From Lysinibacillus sp. PLM2 (GTDB lineage Bacteria; Bacillota; Bacilli; Bacillales_A; Planococcaceae): 64,000 nucleotides of DNA. Position numbers and translations under genes: made by a program. The stretch spans positions 3,802,001-3,866,000 of the forward strand of contig AP025689.1 in NCBI GenBank assembly GCA_023168345.1, written 5' to 3'. The notes under the pieces are model-generated. The model saw only the letters and a program-made list of their open reading frames with translations. It was not told the origin of the DNA and did not search any database. Shown piece after piece: positions 7,437-17,310 of the stretch. Numbering within the stretch: position 1 is the first letter of the stretch; the number at the start of each line of letters is the position of its first letter.

Positions 7437-9239
7437 CTACTCAACAGTCACTGATTTTGCCAAGTTACGTGGTTTATCGACATCACAGCGGCGGTGTAAT
7501 GCTGCATAGTAGCTAATTAATTGTAATGGTACGACTGTTACAAGTGGTGTTAATAAAGTGTGCACTTTAGGAATGACTAGGCGGTCGCCTTCTTCCTCTA
7601 AGCCTTCCATTGAAATGATGCATGCGTTAGCTCCGCGCGCAACGACTTCTTTTACATTACCACGAATGTTTAATGCCACTTGCTCTTGTGATACTAAGGC
7701 AAATACAGGTGTTCCTTCTTCGATCAAAGCAATTGTTCCGTGCTTTAGCTCTCCACCTGCGAAGCCCTCTGCTTGAATATAAGAAATCTCTTTTAGCTTC
7801 AATGCGCCTTCCAAGCTTACATAGTAATCAAGATTACGGCCAATGAAGAATGCGTTTCGAGCAATTTTTAAGTAGTCTTCTGCAATTTGCTCTAATTCCT
7901 CTTTTGAATCAACCATTGTTTGAATGCCATTTGCTGCAATTGCTAGCTCTTGTTTCAAGTCAAAGTCAATATCTTTACCAATTGATTGAGCCGTCACATA
8001 AGCAGTTAATGCTAATACAGCCACTTGCGCTACATAGGCTTTTGTTGAAGCGACTGCAATCTCCGGACCAGCATGTAATAATAACGTGAAGTCTGCTTCA
8101 CGAGAAAGTGTTGAACCGGGAACATTTGTAATTGTTAGTGCTGGGTAACCCATTTCTTTAATTTTCACTAACACTTGACGACTATCGGCAGTTTCACCAG
8201 ATTGTGTGATGAAAATGAATAGTGGTTTCTCTGATAGTAAAGGAACGTTATAACCAAACTCGCTTGAAATATGAACCTCTACAGGAATCCCTGCGATTTT
8301 CTCAAAGAACTGTTTTCCAATTAAGCCTGCGTGATAACTTGTTCCCGCTGCAATAATATATAAACGATCAGCTTCTTTTAAGGCTGTTAAAATATTTTCA
8401 TCAATTGCAAGTTCGCCATTTGCGTCGCTATACTCTTGGATGATTTTACGTACAACACCTGGTTGCTCATCCATTTCTTTTAACATGTAGTGTGGATATG
8501 TTCCTTTTTCAATGTCGCTTGCATCTAATTCTGCTTTGAAAGGTTTACGTTCAATTTCGCGACCATCTAAAGTAGTAATCTCCACTTTATCTCTATGAAC
8601 TAGAACTACTTCTTTATCACGTAACTCGATGTATTGATCTGTTACTTGAAGCATAGCCATTGCATCAGACGCAACTACATTAAATCCATCACCTACACCT
8701 ACTAATAACGGCGATTTATTTTTTGCCACGAAAATTGTATCTTCATCTTCTTTATCTAATAAAGCTAGAGCATATGAACCATGCACTAAAGATAATGTTT
8801 TACGAAATGCTTCTACTGTTGATAAGCCTTCATTTGAAAACAATTCTACTAATTGAACGATGACTTCAGTATCTGTATCAGATTGCATTTGAATGCCTTT
8901 TAAATAAGCTTTTTGTAATAAGTGATAGTTCTCAATTACACCATTATGCACTAAAGTAAAACGCCCTGAAGCACTTTGGTGAGGGTGAGCATTTAGTTTA
9001 TTTGGTACACCGTGTGTTGCCCAACGTGTATGACCGATACCGATTGTAGCTGTAACATCATCATCTACAGCTGTACGTAAGTCCGCAATACGACCTTTTT
9101 CTTTAAAAACTGTAACGCCTTCTTCATTTCGAACCGCAATACCCGCAGAATCATAGCCACGGTATTCTAGTTTCTCTAACCCTTTTAATAAAATTTCCTT
9201 TGCGTCTAACGCACCATTATATCCAACGATTCCACACAT
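7437..9239 (-). CDS. glmS: Glutamine--fructose-6-phosphate aminotransferase
   Basis: A 600-residue enzyme making glucosamine-6-phosphate from fructose-6-phosphate and glutamine, the first step to UDP-GlcNAc and cell wall. The N-terminal glutaminase begins MCGIVGY (Cys2 is the nucleophile after Met removal) with GHTRWATHG. Two SIS domains follow ([14 protein letters not shown]), and the end is [12 protein letters not shown]. The ATG at 9239 is chosen because Cys2 must be N-terminal and GGAGG precedes it; an in-frame upstream start would add eight residues. It is preceded by a glmS ribozyme, and its end is the Tn7 attachment locus. Confidence 0.98.
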   Translation of the reverse strand: MCGIVGYNGALDAKEILLKGLEKLEYRGYDSAGIAVRNEEGVTVFKEKGRIADLRTAVDDDVTATIGIGHTRWATHGVPNKLNAHPHQSASGRFTLVHNGVIENYHLLQKAYLKGIQMQSDTDTEVIVQLVELFSNEGLSTVEAFRKTLSLVHGSYALALLDKEDEDTIFVAKNKSPLLVGVGDGFNVVASDAMAMLQVTDQYIELRDKEVVLVHRDKVEITTLDGREIERKPFKAELDASDIEKGTYPHYMLKEMDEQPGVVRKIIQEYSDANGELAIDENILTALKEADRLYIIAAGTSYHAGLIGKQFFEKIAGIPVEVHISSEFGYNVPLLSEKPLFIFITQSGETADSRQVLVKIKEMGYPALTITNVPGSTLSREADFTLLLHAGPEIAVASTKAYVAQVAVLALTAYVTAQSIGKDIDFDLKQELAIAANGIQTMVDSKEELEQIAEDYLKIARNAFFIGRNLDYYVSLEGALKLKEISYIQAEGFAGGELKHGTIALIEEGTPVFALVSQEQVALNIRGNVKEVVARGANACIISMEGLEEEGDRLVIPKVHTLLTPLVTVVPLQLISYYAALHRRCDVDKPRNLAKSVTVE

Positions 9240-9354
9240 ATGATTTATCCTCCATAATGCCAAAATAACTTCTTTTTAATGAAACATAAAAAAGACAATG
9301 CAAAAGGTATTTACAAATTGCATATTTGATAGGAATTCTGTCTAATTCATATCT

Positions 9355-9551
9355 CCTTAAGCATTGTAAGTGTCATTGGCATGTTCAATTGTATTTGCCT
9401 TTTCGTTTCTCTGTCCATAAAATCACTTTTATGTTTTAAAACGAAAGTAACAATCGGGCATTTCGATCGGGAGGCATCCGCCGAAAATTCGATAACCTCC
9501 ACCTCGTCAACTAAGGATTGATGACCGTCCGATTTCCTTAGCTCAGGCGCT
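9355..9551 (-). ncRNA. glmS ribozyme (glucosamine-6-phosphate-activated)
   Basis: The minus strand carries the hallmark core: ACAGCGCCTGAGCT, then TTGACGAGGTGGAGGTTATC, GAATTTTCGGCGGATGCC and TCCCG. Cleavage should fall between A(9551) and G(9550). In the family, glucosamine-6-phosphate acts as coenzyme, self-cleavage exposes the mRNA to RNase J, and glmS is switched off. A 79-codon open frame across it (9347-9586) is incidental. The 3' boundary is approximate. Confidence 0.95.
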
Positions 9552-9605
9552 GTAATTGTTTTCCGTTTTTTTATAATGCGCTTCATTTCCCTCCTTTTAG
9601 CGCAG

Positions 9606-9656
9606 GTTGCTTATTACAAGCAACTTCATCATACAGAATATGCAAGTTTTCGTCAA
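9606..9656 (-). promoter_or_regulatory. glmS promoter and 5' hairpin
   Basis: -35 TTGACG (9651-9656), 17 bases, -10 TATGAT (9628-9633) on the minus strand. A GTTGCTT/AAGCAAC hairpin (9606-9624) lies at the expected transcript start, upstream of the ribozyme cleavage site. Confidence 0.75.
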
Positions 9657-9829
9657 TAATATGTGTATTAAGTACAACTAAACTATTATAATTAGTAAAA
9701 AATTTCCACCAGATGTATTAATTTTCTAGTGGAAATCGTACTTATTATATTAAAGTAAATTGGAAAATGTGACATCTAGGAAACATTTTCACTATTTGCG
9801 GAGGTTATATTACACCCCGTATTATTTCA

Positions 9830-10354
9830 TTACAAATCTTTTTCTTTTAATAAATTTACAATTTCACGGTTAAAGGCAGGTAAGTCTTGAGGTGTTCGGC
9901 TTGTTACAAGTTGTTTTTGACATACCACAACTTCTTCATCATGGAATTTTGCTCCTGCATTTTCTAAATCAACACGAATTGATTTATAGCCTGTAATATC
10001 TCTTCCATCAATAGATCTTGCTGTAATGAGTAATTGTGGTCCATGACAAATTGCAAAAACTGGCTTCATCTCACTCATAAACGATTTTGCAAATGCTACA
10101 ACGCGGTCATCGTCACGCAATAAGTCAGGTGAGAAGCCTCCAGGAATAAATAAAGCATCAAAGTCTTCTGGTTTTACATCTGAAACACCAAAATCAATTT
10201 CTACTCTTACCTCACCTTGCTTCCCTCTGACAGCCTTGTTTCCTTCTTTATCAATGGTCACTACAGTATGTCCTGCTTCCTCTAATGCTTCTTTAGGGCT
10301 TGTAAATTCAATATCCTCAAATAAGTCCGTTATTAACGTAGCAATTTTAGCCAT
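9830..10354 (-). CDS. PfpI/DJ-1 family protein (YfkM-like)
   Basis: A 174-residue class I glutamine amidotransferase-like protein of the PfpI/DJ-1 superfamily. It shows ALFIPGGFSPDLLR (nucleophile-elbow partner with the conserved Glu/Asp region) and AICHGPQLL with the nucleophilic Cys near residue 103. Family members act as general stress proteins, deglycases or proteases; the actual activity is unsettled. Length matches B. subtilis YfkM. It is a single gene between glmM and glmS, with its own ribosome site (AGGAGA). Confidence 0.85.
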   Translation of the reverse strand: MAKIATLITDLFEDIEFTSPKEALEEAGHTVVTIDKEGNKAVRGKQGEVRVEIDFGVSDVKPEDFDALFIPGGFSPDLLRDDDRVVAFAKSFMSEMKPVFAICHGPQLLITARSIDGRDITGYKSIRVDLENAGAKFHDEEVVVCQKQLVTSRTPQDLPAFNREIVNLLKEKDL

Positions 10355-10441
10355 TGCAATCTCTCCTTTTTTGTTAATTCACAAATACTATGGACGAAAA
10401 GGACCTTAATTAAACGCAATATGACATTCATTTCAATATAA

Positions 10442-10474
10442 AAAACCCAGTAGTTTTTAAACTACTGGGTTTTT
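10442..10474 (-). terminator. glmM terminator
   Basis: A 12-bp perfect stem AAAACCCAGTAG / CTACTGGGTTTT, T-rich on both sides, just after the glmM stop. It could work in both directions. Confidence 0.9.
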
Positions 10475-10480
10475 TATATT

Positions 10481-11830
10481 TTAGGCTAGGCCCATTTCTT
10501 CTTTGACAACAGCTGCAATACGATTTACATAGCTTTCGCATTGTTCTTCAGTTGCAGCTTCAACCATTACTCTTACTAGTGGCTCTGTTCCAGAAGGACG
10601 TACTAGTACGCGTCCGTTTCCGGCAAGCTCTGCTTCAACTTCAGCAATGACATTTGCCACTTTTTCATTTTTTGTAACAGCATGTTTATCCGTAACTCTT
10701 ATATTCACCAAGCGTTGTGGGTAAATTACCATTTCAGCAGCTAATTCAGAAAGACGTTTTTTCGTAACCTTCATAATGTTCACTAATTGAATTGCAGTGA
10801 GTAATCCGTCTCCCGTCGTATTATAATCTAAGAAAATAATATGACCTGATTGCTCTCCACCTAAGTTATAGTTATTTTTACGCATTTCTTCCACTACATA
10901 GCGGTCACCAACCGCAGTTTTTACACTTGCCATACTGTTTGCTTCAAGCGCTTTATAGAATCCCATATTGCTCATAACTGTAGAAACAATCGTATTTTGT
11001 TTTAAACGCCCTTTTATGTTCAAATATTTACCGATGATAAACATAATTTGATCGCCATCAACGATTTTCCCGTTCTCATCAACTGCAATGAGTCGATCTC
11101 CATCGCCATCAAAAGCTAATCCGATATGTGCTTCTCGCTCAACAACAAAAGCCGCCAGTTTTTCTGGATGTGTTGACCCGACACCATCATTAATATTTAA
11201 ACCGTCCGGAGAAGATCCCATTGATGAAATGTCTGCTTCTAAATCTGCAAAAAGATGCGTAGCTAATGAAGACGTGGCACCATGAGCACAATCCAATGCA
11301 ACATGAATTCCCATGAAATCTTCGTCAACTGTTTGTTTTAAGTATGAAATATATTTTTGACCGCCTTCGAAGTAGTCACTAACGGTACCTAAATCCCCAC
11401 CAATCGGGCGAGGTAATATATCTTCTTCAGAATCAAGGATGTTTTCGATTTCCTCTTCCTGTGCATCTGTCAATTTAAAGCCATCTGGACCAAAAAATTT
11501 TATTCCATTATCTGCAACGGGGTTATGAGATGCAGAAATCATTACGCCAGCATCAGCGTTCATTATACGTGTTAAATAGGCCACGCCTGGTGTTGTGATA
11601 ATTCCTAATCGCATAACTTCAACGCCTATCGAAAGTAACCCTGCAACAAGTGCCCCTTCTAGCATATGACCTGAAATTCTTGTATCTCGACCTATAATTA
11701 CTTTAGGGCGTCCTGTAGCCTGTTTTGTTAAAACATAACCACCAACTCGTCCTAGCTTAAAAGCAAGCTCTGGTGTTAGCTCTGTATTTGCAACACCGCG
11801 GACCCCATCAGTTCCAAAATATTTTCCCAT
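10481..11830 (-). CDS. glmM: Phosphoglucosamine mutase
   Basis: A 449-residue alpha-D-phosphohexomutase that converts glucosamine-6-phosphate to glucosamine-1-phosphate. It starts [20 protein letters not shown], has the phosphoserine loop [11 protein letters not shown] (Ser near 101), the metal-binding DGDGDR loop (DxDxD), the sugar loop GGEQSGH and the C-terminal [12 protein letters not shown] phosphate loop. It is last in the cdaA-cdaR-glmM operon; in related bacteria GlmM binds and inhibits CdaA, linking wall precursor and c-di-AMP levels. Confidence 0.98.
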   Translation of the reverse strand: MGKYFGTDGVRGVANTELTPELAFKLGRVGGYVLTKQATGRPKVIIGRDTRISGHMLEGALVAGLLSIGVEVMRLGIITTPGVAYLTRIMNADAGVMISASHNPVADNGIKFFGPDGFKLTDAQEEEIENILDSEEDILPRPIGGDLGTVSDYFEGGQKYISYLKQTVDEDFMGIHVALDCAHGATSSLATHLFADLEADISSMGSSPDGLNINDGVGSTHPEKLAAFVVEREAHIGLAFDGDGDRLIAVDENGKIVDGDQIMFIIGKYLNIKGRLKQNTIVSTVMSNMGFYKALEANSMASVKTAVGDRYVVEEMRKNNYNLGGEQSGHIIFLDYNTTGDGLLTAIQLVNIMKVTKKRLSELAAEMVIYPQRLVNIRVTDKHAVTKNEKVANVIAEVEAELAGNGRVLVRPSGTEPLVRVMVEAATEEQCESYVNRIAAVVKEEMGLA

Positions 11831-11938
11831 TAGTTATTCTCTCCTTCAATGCTAGTCATTTGTATTAATGCTAGACATTCAATGCCTCATCCTAGTAATT
11901 CCAATTTGACTCTTTTTTCACAAAAGGTCTGGAATTTA

Positions 11939-12973
11939 TCATTCTGTTGGAATTTCATCTGTATTGTTTTCGATAATTTCTTCCGTTGGTTCTTCTTCAT
12001 TGTTTTGTTCAGTTTCTGTCGGTTCTTCTTCAGCTACTTGTGTTACATTAGCTTGTACTAATATGGTTTCAGAAGAAACTTTTGTTGCACCATTTGGTAC
12101 AACTAAATTCACCTCATACTCACCTGTTTCTGTAATTTCGGTCACGTCAAATTCTACGACTAATTCTGTGAGTCCGTCAACAATAGATTTTGGACCAAAC
12201 ACTTTCACTGATTCTGTTGTCGTCGATATACGATTAATAAGTATATCCTCTGAAGGCGTCCCAGTCTGAACCAACCTTATCGGGATATCTTTGCTATATT
12301 CACCGATATCCACCCTTACTTTCACTTTTGAGGGCTCTACTAAAACATCGAGTTTATTTAAATTGCTATCTAAAACTTTCACATCAGCATCTTGTTCGAA
12401 TGAAGAGTTTATTCCGGGATTACCTGTTACAGTTGCTTTAACGTAATTTATACTGCCTATCACACTCTTAGCACCTGTAACAAATACAGTACTAGGCTCT
12501 GCAGTCATACCTTGAAGCACATATGCTTCATCAATCAAGTTGTGATTCATTTCCGGCTCCACACGTAATTCAGCAGTGACTCTTTCTTCAATAATGATGT
12601 TGACTGTTTCTGGATTTATTTTTACTGATAACTTGTCAGAAAATGCTTCGTGTTTTATCCTCACTGAATGTTCGCCGATTAATAGGTCATTTAAATCGAC
12701 AAAAACTTTATAATCCTTTTGAAGCTTCGTGTTTAAAACGATTTGCAATGGACCTTCAATCGTAACATCCACTGTTTCTGGCAATCCTGATACAATTAAG
12801 TTATCTGAATCATAATACACTTCTAGTGGTACGTCTGTGAGAATATCCACATGATTGTTTGCTGTTGAAGTAATTCCTTCATCCAACAGTGATTTTACGT
12901 AGAAGAACATGACTATTGCCAATACTAATGCTGTAACTCTGAGTATCCAAGGACTATCAAATAGTTTATCCAT
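11939..12973 (-). CDS. cdaR: CdaA regulatory protein CdaR (YbbR domains)
   Basis: A 344-residue membrane-anchored protein. Residues 10-28 (ILRVTALVLAIVMFFYVKS) form one transmembrane helix, followed by about four YbbR repeats facing outside (for example DVPLEVYYDSDNL, FVTGAKSVIGSINYVKA, VFGPKSIVDGL) and an acidic Glu/Thr-rich tail. CdaR modulates the diadenylate cyclase CdaA. The ATG at 12973 has GGAGGGG upstream and overlaps the cdaA stop by 8 bases, so the pair is translationally coupled. Confidence 0.95.
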   Translation of the reverse strand: MDKLFDSPWILRVTALVLAIVMFFYVKSLLDEGITSTANNHVDILTDVPLEVYYDSDNLIVSGLPETVDVTIEGPLQIVLNTKLQKDYKVFVDLNDLLIGEHSVRIKHEAFSDKLSVKINPETVNIIIEERVTAELRVEPEMNHNLIDEAYVLQGMTAEPSTVFVTGAKSVIGSINYVKATVTGNPGINSSFEQDADVKVLDSNLNKLDVLVEPSKVKVRVDIGEYSKDIPIRLVQTGTPSEDILINRISTTTESVKVFGPKSIVDGLTELVVEFDVTEITETGEYEVNLVVPNGATKVSSETILVQANVTQVAEEEPTETEQNNEEEPTEEIIENNTDEIPTE

Positions 12974-13802
12974 TCTTTTTACCCCTCCAAGTCCACTTAG
13001 AGGATAGATCCGATTCATGCTCCGGACCAAACCACATCGTTCTTAATTGAGTTTCAAATTCTTCTAAGGAAAGATTGCGATATAAATCACCATTTTTTGT
13101 TAAACTAATGCCACCAGTTTCCTCAGAAACGATAATTGTAACTGCATCTGTCACTTCACTAAGGCCAAGTGCCGCTCGGTGCCGTGTTCCTAATTCTTTG
13201 GAAATAAATGTACTTTCAGAAAGCGGTAAGTAACAAGCAGCTGCTGCTACTTTTGTTTTTTGTATGACAACTGCACCATCATGTAATGGTGTATTGGGAA
13301 TGAATATATTAATCAGCAATTCCGAACTGATATCTGCATTCATTTTTATCCCTGTTTCAATATATTCTGTTAATCCTGTTTCATTTTCAATAGAAATAAG
13401 TGCACCTATTCGGCGTTTCGCCATATAACTTACAGCTTTTTTCATTGCTTCGATTAGACGAGACTGTTCGTCCTCTAATTGACTTGTTGTACGTCTGAAT
13501 ATTTTCCCTCGTCCAAGCTGTTCTAGTGCTCTTCTTATTTCAGGTGTAAATATAATTATGATTGCGATGAAACCGAAATCAATTACTTGTTGCAACATCC
13601 AACCTAGTGTATCTAGTCCTAAAATTTCTGTCGCAATTCTGGCAAATATGATGACGAATAGCCCTTTTAGTAATTGAACAGCTTTTGTTCCTTTAATAAG
13701 AGTAAGTAATTTATAAACAACGTACCAAACGAGAAGCACGTCTAAAAAACTTATAATTATATTTACAGGTGTAAGGTCTGTAAATTGTTCAATAATCTGC
13801 AT
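12966..13802 (-). CDS. cdaA: Diadenylate cyclase CdaA
   Basis: A 278-residue enzyme that makes c-di-AMP from two ATP. Three N-terminal membrane helices (about residues 13-35, 40-60, 65-85) precede the DAC domain with the catalytic DGAVVIQ and GTRHRAALGLSE (RHR) motifs. c-di-AMP controls potassium uptake, osmotic balance and wall homeostasis. It is first in the conserved cdaA-cdaR-glmM operon. GGGGG lies upstream of the ATG. Confidence 0.98.
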   Translation of the reverse strand: MQIIEQFTDLTPVNIIISFLDVLLVWYVVYKLLTLIKGTKAVQLLKGLFVIIFARIATEILGLDTLGWMLQQVIDFGFIAIIIIFTPEIRRALEQLGRGKIFRRTTSQLEDEQSRLIEAMKKAVSYMAKRRIGALISIENETGLTEYIETGIKMNADISSELLINIFIPNTPLHDGAVVIQKTKVAAAACYLPLSESTFISKELGTRHRAALGLSEVTDAVTIIVSEETGGISLTKNGDLYRNLSLEEFETQLRTMWFGPEHESDLSSKWTWRGKKNG

Positions 13803-14060
13803 GTGGCATCCCCCACTTTAGTCTAGCTAATCCATTATCCAAAAACATAATGGTATACCCACATTTTTATGGCTAATTGATGGTTAACTTTTATTTATAC
13901 ATACTTTCTTAAACCACTTTAAAATAAATGCATGACGATAAAAACAGTATATCATATTTCATTTATTCTCCATTATAAAAATACAACTCGACCACTTGCA
14001 TTTGATCGAGTTGATAAAATCAAACTACAAATACGATAATTTCCATTTACAACCTGCTAA
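13803..14060. other. Gap between cdaA and rsiW
   Basis: AT-rich spacer that must hold the cdaA promoter. A CAACTCGA/TCGAGTTG hairpin (13984-14013) precedes the rsiW terminator region. Nothing coding is visible. Confidence 0.5.
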
Positions 14061-14088
14061 AAAAGCCCACTCTTTCGAGTAGACTTTT
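14061..14088 (-). terminator. sigW-rsiW terminator
   Basis: Stem AAAAGCCCACTC / GAGTAGACTTTT with a 4-base loop. On the minus strand it is followed by a run of Ts, 30 bases after the rsiW stop. Confidence 0.8.
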
Positions 14089-14118
14089 GTCATAATAGTT
14101 TATGAAATATTTTTACGG

Positions 14119-14727
14119 TTATTCAAAGAGTTCCATGAAATTACTACCCATTGATTTTATTTCATACCATAACCATTCAAAGGTTTCATCAATCTCTTCA
14201 ATTTTCCCCGTTACAACTGCTGTGGAAGCCATATATTCGCCATTGATAACTGTTACATTCCCATCAACTTCGCCTTTAATTAGAATATCGCCATTTTTTA
14301 CTACGATATCTCCTTTGACTGTTTCTCCTTCGGGAACAATTACCGTTTTACCATCCACAACTAAGTTAGGCTGATTAGTAACTGCAAATTCATCATCTGG
14401 ATAACTGCTGATTACCGATGCACTCATAAATAAGAAGAACACCGCAACAGCAACCATAATCGGATGTCGTCTGAACCATCTTTGAACACCTACTCGATTT
14501 CGTTCCTTTGGTAGGCGTTTCATAACCTCACTTTCAAAATGTGGAGGTGCTTGTATATGTGCTGCACTTTTTACAAAAGCAATTGTGTCACTTAACTCGT
14601 GCATATGTTCCTTGCAAGAATAACAGTTTTGTAAATGCATTTTAAGTTGTTGTTCATGCTCACGACTAATATCGCCATCAAGATATTCATGCATATAGTT
14701 AACTATGTTTGGTGGACACGTACTCAT
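14119..14727 (-). CDS. rsiW: Anti-sigma-W factor RsiW
   Basis: A 202-residue membrane anti-sigma factor. The zinc anti-sigma domain is at the N-terminus (HEYLDGDISREHEQQLKMHL, then HLQNCYSCKEH, the H-x3-C-x2-C motif). A single transmembrane helix (about residues 88-105, IMVAVAVFFLFMSASVI) follows, then an extracellular domain with polymer-forming (bactofilin-like) VxGxVxV repeats. In relatives, stepwise proteolysis by PrsW and RasP releases SigW under envelope stress. It lies 14 bases after sigW. Confidence 0.93.
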   Translation of the reverse strand: MSTCPPNIVNYMHEYLDGDISREHEQQLKMHLQNCYSCKEHMHELSDTIAFVKSAAHIQAPPHFESEVMKRLPKERNRVGVQRWFRRHPIMVAVAVFFLFMSASVISSYPDDEFAVTNQPNLVVDGKTVIVPEGETVKGDIVVKNGDILIKGEVDGNVTVINGEYMASTAVVTGKIEEIDETFEWLWYEIKSMGSNFMELFE

Positions 14728-14741
14728 GCAAATTTTACCTC

Positions 14742-15305
14742 CTACAGATTGTTTAATTGCTTTCGAAGAGCTTCACGCCCTCTATGAATTCTAGTTTTCA
14801 CTGTTCCTAATGGCAAGTCTAAAATCTCACTAATTTCTTGCAAGGAAAGTTCCTCAATATATTTTAATACGATAACAGATCGATACTTATCAGGTAACCT
14901 ACTTATTTCATATTGGATTCTATCTTGTAATTCCATTTGTAGGGCTGCATCATCAGGTAACTGCTCATCTGAAGATAGTTGTGAATACATATCAAGGCCA
15001 TCCGTACCAGCGACCTCTGCATCTAAATAATAATCAGGTTTTTTCTTTCGTATTCGATCAATACAGAGGTTAGTCGCAATTCGATATAGCCAAGTTGAAA
15101 ATTTCCTTTTTTGATCAAAGGTATGAAGATTTATATACGCACGAACAAAAGCTTCTTGCGCAATGTCCTCAGCCTCATGATTGTTACCTAGCATTCGATA
15201 ACATATTTGATATAGTTTATGCTGGTAGAGGCTCACAATATCAGAAAATGCGTTTTGATCACCTTTAAGCACTTGCTTTATTCTTTTGTTCACTAGCGCA
15301 TCCAT
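14742..15305 (-). CDS. sigW: ECF RNA polymerase sigma factor SigW
   Basis: A 187-residue ECF sigma factor, the same length as B. subtilis SigW. Region 2 (YRMLGNNHEAEDIAQEAFVRAY, FSTWLYRIATNLCIDRIRKK) and region 4 (LPDKYRSVIVLKYIEELSLQEISEILDLPLGTVKTRIHRGRE) are complete. It controls the antimicrobial-peptide and envelope-stress regulon in relatives. GGAGAGG precedes the ATG, and a SigW-type promoter lies 35-65 bases upstream, so it autoregulates. Confidence 0.96.
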   Translation of the reverse strand: MDALVNKRIKQVLKGDQNAFSDIVSLYQHKLYQICYRMLGNNHEAEDIAQEAFVRAYINLHTFDQKRKFSTWLYRIATNLCIDRIRKKKPDYYLDAEVAGTDGLDMYSQLSSDEQLPDDAALQMELQDRIQYEISRLPDKYRSVIVLKYIEELSLQEISEILDLPLGTVKTRIHRGREALRKQLNNL

Positions 15306-15342
15306 TTAAATTCCTCTCCACCTTTGTCGGTTCCCTATCTTG

Positions 15343-15369
15343 TACGTTCCTTTTCATCTAAAAGTTTCA
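15343..15369 (-). promoter_or_regulatory. SigW-dependent autoregulatory promoter
   Basis: TGAAAC (15364-15369), 17 bases, CGTA (15343-15346) on the minus strand upstream of sigW. This is the SigW consensus (TGAAAC-N16/17-CGTA). Confidence 0.85.
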
Positions 15370-15457
15370 TTTTTTATAAATTATATCAGAAATTCTTGAT
15401 TACTTATTAGTATAAATTACATTTATACCCAATTCATATAATCCATAGAAACTATTT

Positions 15458-16363
15458 TTAAACTAATTTTTCCCCAAACAAAGACCCCATAAGAGCTACT
15501 GCCGTATCCGCTGTTTTATTTCTTTCGTCCAATATTGGATTTACTTCTACAAATTCAGCAGAAGTAATAATTTGTGCCTCTTCTAACATTTCCATAGCAA
15601 GATGGCTCTCTCGATATGTTATCCCACCAGGTACCGGTGTACCCACTCCAGGTGTATATAAAGGATCTAAAGCATCTAAATCCAAAGATAAATGCACGCC
15701 ATCGACTTGTTGATTTCTTAAATATCCAATTGCATCTTCAATAACCTTCGTCATGCCTAATCGATCGATTTCATGCATTGAATATACTTTAATCCCAAGT
15801 TTTTTAATTAATTCCTTTTCACCTTCATCAACAGAACGCGCACCGATAATAATGACATTTTCTGCCTTTATTTTTGGTGTATATCCGTTTACCATTGTTA
15901 GTTTATCATTACCTAGACCCAAACTTACAGCTAGGGGCATACCGTGGATATTACCCGATGGTGTAGTATCTGGTGTGTTTAAATCTGCATGTGCATCATA
16001 CCAAATGACACCTAAGTTTTTATAATACTTACCTAGTCCTGCCAATGTACCGATTGCAATACTATGATCTCCCCCTAGTACAAGAGGAAAACTATCACTT
16101 TCAATTACATCTTGAACTTTATTTGCAAGATGGTTACTAACCTCTATAATCTCATTTAAATTTAACAATTTATTGTTTTGTTCTATAACTTGATTTCCTC
16201 TTTTAAATTGAATATCTCCTTCATCCACTACTTCATATCCAAGTGTAGTTAAACGTTCAGTAATGTCCGCATAACGAATAGCACTAGGGCCCATATCAAC
16301 CCCTCGTCTTCTTTGTCCGTAGTCAGATGGTACTCCTATAATAGATATTTTCTTTTTCAACAT
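15458..16363 (-). CDS. rocF: Arginase
   Basis: A 301-residue manganese enzyme splitting arginine into ornithine and urea. The metal-binding motifs are GGDHSIAIG, WYDAHADLNTP (DAHAD) and SLDLDALDPLYTPGVGTPVPGG (DLD), with the C-terminal EVNP. GGGGG lies upstream of the ATG. It sits next to sigW as in B. subtilis-type chromosomes but apart from other roc genes. An upstream TTGAGT-N18-TAAAAT could be its promoter; no SigL-type site is evident. Confidence 0.96.
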   Translation of the reverse strand: MLKKKISIIGVPSDYGQRRRGVDMGPSAIRYADITERLTTLGYEVVDEGDIQFKRGNQVIEQNNKLLNLNEIIEVSNHLANKVQDVIESDSFPLVLGGDHSIAIGTLAGLGKYYKNLGVIWYDAHADLNTPDTTPSGNIHGMPLAVSLGLGNDKLTMVNGYTPKIKAENVIIIGARSVDEGEKELIKKLGIKVYSMHEIDRLGMTKVIEDAIGYLRNQQVDGVHLSLDLDALDPLYTPGVGTPVPGGITYRESHLAMEMLEEAQIITSAEFVEVNPILDERNKTADTAVALMGSLFGEKLV

Positions 16364-16495
16364 GTTATTACCCCCTTGTAGTTAATTCTATTTTAGTCGG
16401 AAACATTACATTGACTCAACTTGACATAGAAATGTATATTTATTCAATTTAGAATTTAACTTTGGGCTAATATTTATTTGAAATTTTTATAAAAA

Positions 16496-16525
16496 AAATC
16501 CTTTACTCTATTGAGTAAAGGATTT
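16496..16525 (-). terminator. tRNA cluster terminator
   Basis: A 13-bp stem AAATCCTTTACTC / GAGTAAAGGATTT with a 4-base loop and eight Ts on the minus strand, 33 bases after tRNA-Gln. Confidence 0.9.
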
Positions 16526-16557
16526 GTCATATTTTATGTAAGTAATTATTATGAAAA

Positions 16558-16632
16558 TGGCTGGGGTACCAGGATTCGAACCTGGGCATGACGGAATCAA
16601 AATCCGTTGCCTTACCGCTTGGCTATACCCCA
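16558..16632 (-). tRNA. tRNA-Gln (TTG)
   Basis: 75 bases including encoded CCA. The anticodon loop ATTTTGATT gives TTG; acceptor stem TGGGGTA/TACCCCA pairs and a GGTTCGAATCC T-arm is present. Confidence 0.97.
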
Positions 16633-16637
16633 ATAAC

Positions 16638-16721
16638 TGGTGGAGAGGGACGGATTCGAACCGCCGAACCCGAAGGAGCGGATTTACAGTCCGCCGCGTT
16701 TAGCCACTTCGCTACCTCTCC
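16638..16721 (-). tRNA. tRNA-Tyr (GTA)
   Basis: 84 bases with encoded CCA and the long variable arm of tyrosine tRNAs. Anticodon GTA in CTGTAAA; acceptor stem GGAGAGG/CCTCTCC. Confidence 0.97.
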
Positions 16722-16735
16722 AGATTTAACACTTA

Positions 16736-16811
16736 TGGTGGAGGATGACGGGCTCGAACCGCCGACCCCCTGCTTGTAAGGCAGGTGCTCTCCCAGCTGA
16801 GCTAATCCTCC
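16736..16811 (-). tRNA. tRNA-Val (TAC)
   Basis: 76 bases with encoded CCA. Anticodon loop CTTACAA gives TAC; acceptor stem GGAGGAT/ATCCTCC. Confidence 0.97.
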
Positions 16812-16859
16812 AAATGCAAGTGAATCATAGAAATTTAATTCATATATAATTTTTTAAAA

Positions 16860-16934
16860 TGGTGACCCGTACGGGATTCGAACCCGTGTTACCGCCGTGA
16901 AAGGGCGGTGTCTTAACCACTTGACCAACGGGCC
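16860..16934 (-). tRNA. tRNA-Glu (TTC)
   Basis: 75 bases with encoded CCA. Anticodon TTC in CCTTTCACG; acceptor stem GGCCCGT/ACGGGTC. Confidence 0.97.
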
Positions 16935-17058
16935 AACTATGTATGTCCTAAACAAGACAAGAATTATCTTATCATATTCAATATTTCAATGCAACAATTT
17001 TTTATTTTAATTTAATTTTTATTAAAAAAATTTCAATATAGTAAAGTTGCAAAAAAAA

Positions 17059-17133
17059 TGGCTCCGAAGGTAGGACTCGAACCTACGACCAACCGGTTAA
17101 CAGCCGGTTGCTCTACCACTGAGCTACTTCGGA
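17059..17133 (-). tRNA. tRNA-Asn (GTT)
   Basis: 75 bases with encoded CCA. Anticodon GTT in CTGTTAAC; acceptor stem TCCGAAG/CTTCGGA. First of the five tRNAs after the rRNA operon. Confidence 0.97.
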
Positions 17134-17171
17134 ACGTTATTATAATCAATAATTTTTAAAGTACATTTATT

Positions 17172-17199
17172 ATTATAATCACGAACAAAAAATAATCAA
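17172..17199 (-). promoter_or_regulatory. Candidate promoter of the tRNA cluster
   Basis: TTGATT (17194-17199), 16 bases, TATAAT (17172-17177), about 40 bases before tRNA-Asn. With the terminator-like hairpin after 5S it suggests that the tRNAs have their own promoter. Confidence 0.55.
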
Positions 17200-17275
17200 G
17201 TATTTTGCTACATAAAAAAATAAATATTTAGAAAGTATAGTTTATAACTATCCTTAAATTAAATATTTTAAAATA

Positions 17276-17308
17276 AAAAGCCACTACCGATTTCAGTAAC
17301 GGCTTTTT
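17276..17308 (-). terminator. rRNA operon terminator
   Basis: Imperfect stem AAAAAGCC...GGCTTTTT enclosing ACTACCG/CAGTAAC, just after the 5S gene, with Ts on the minus strand. Confidence 0.75.
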
Positions 17309-17310
17309 GT

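Noticed and set aside
9347-9586. Open frame of 79 codons upstream of glmS
   Set aside because: It coincides with the glmS ribozyme; its sequence is explained by conserved RNA motifs and it lacks protein similarity.
16588-16779. Open frame across the tRNA cluster
   Set aside because: It spans tRNA-Gln, tRNA-Tyr and part of tRNA-Val.
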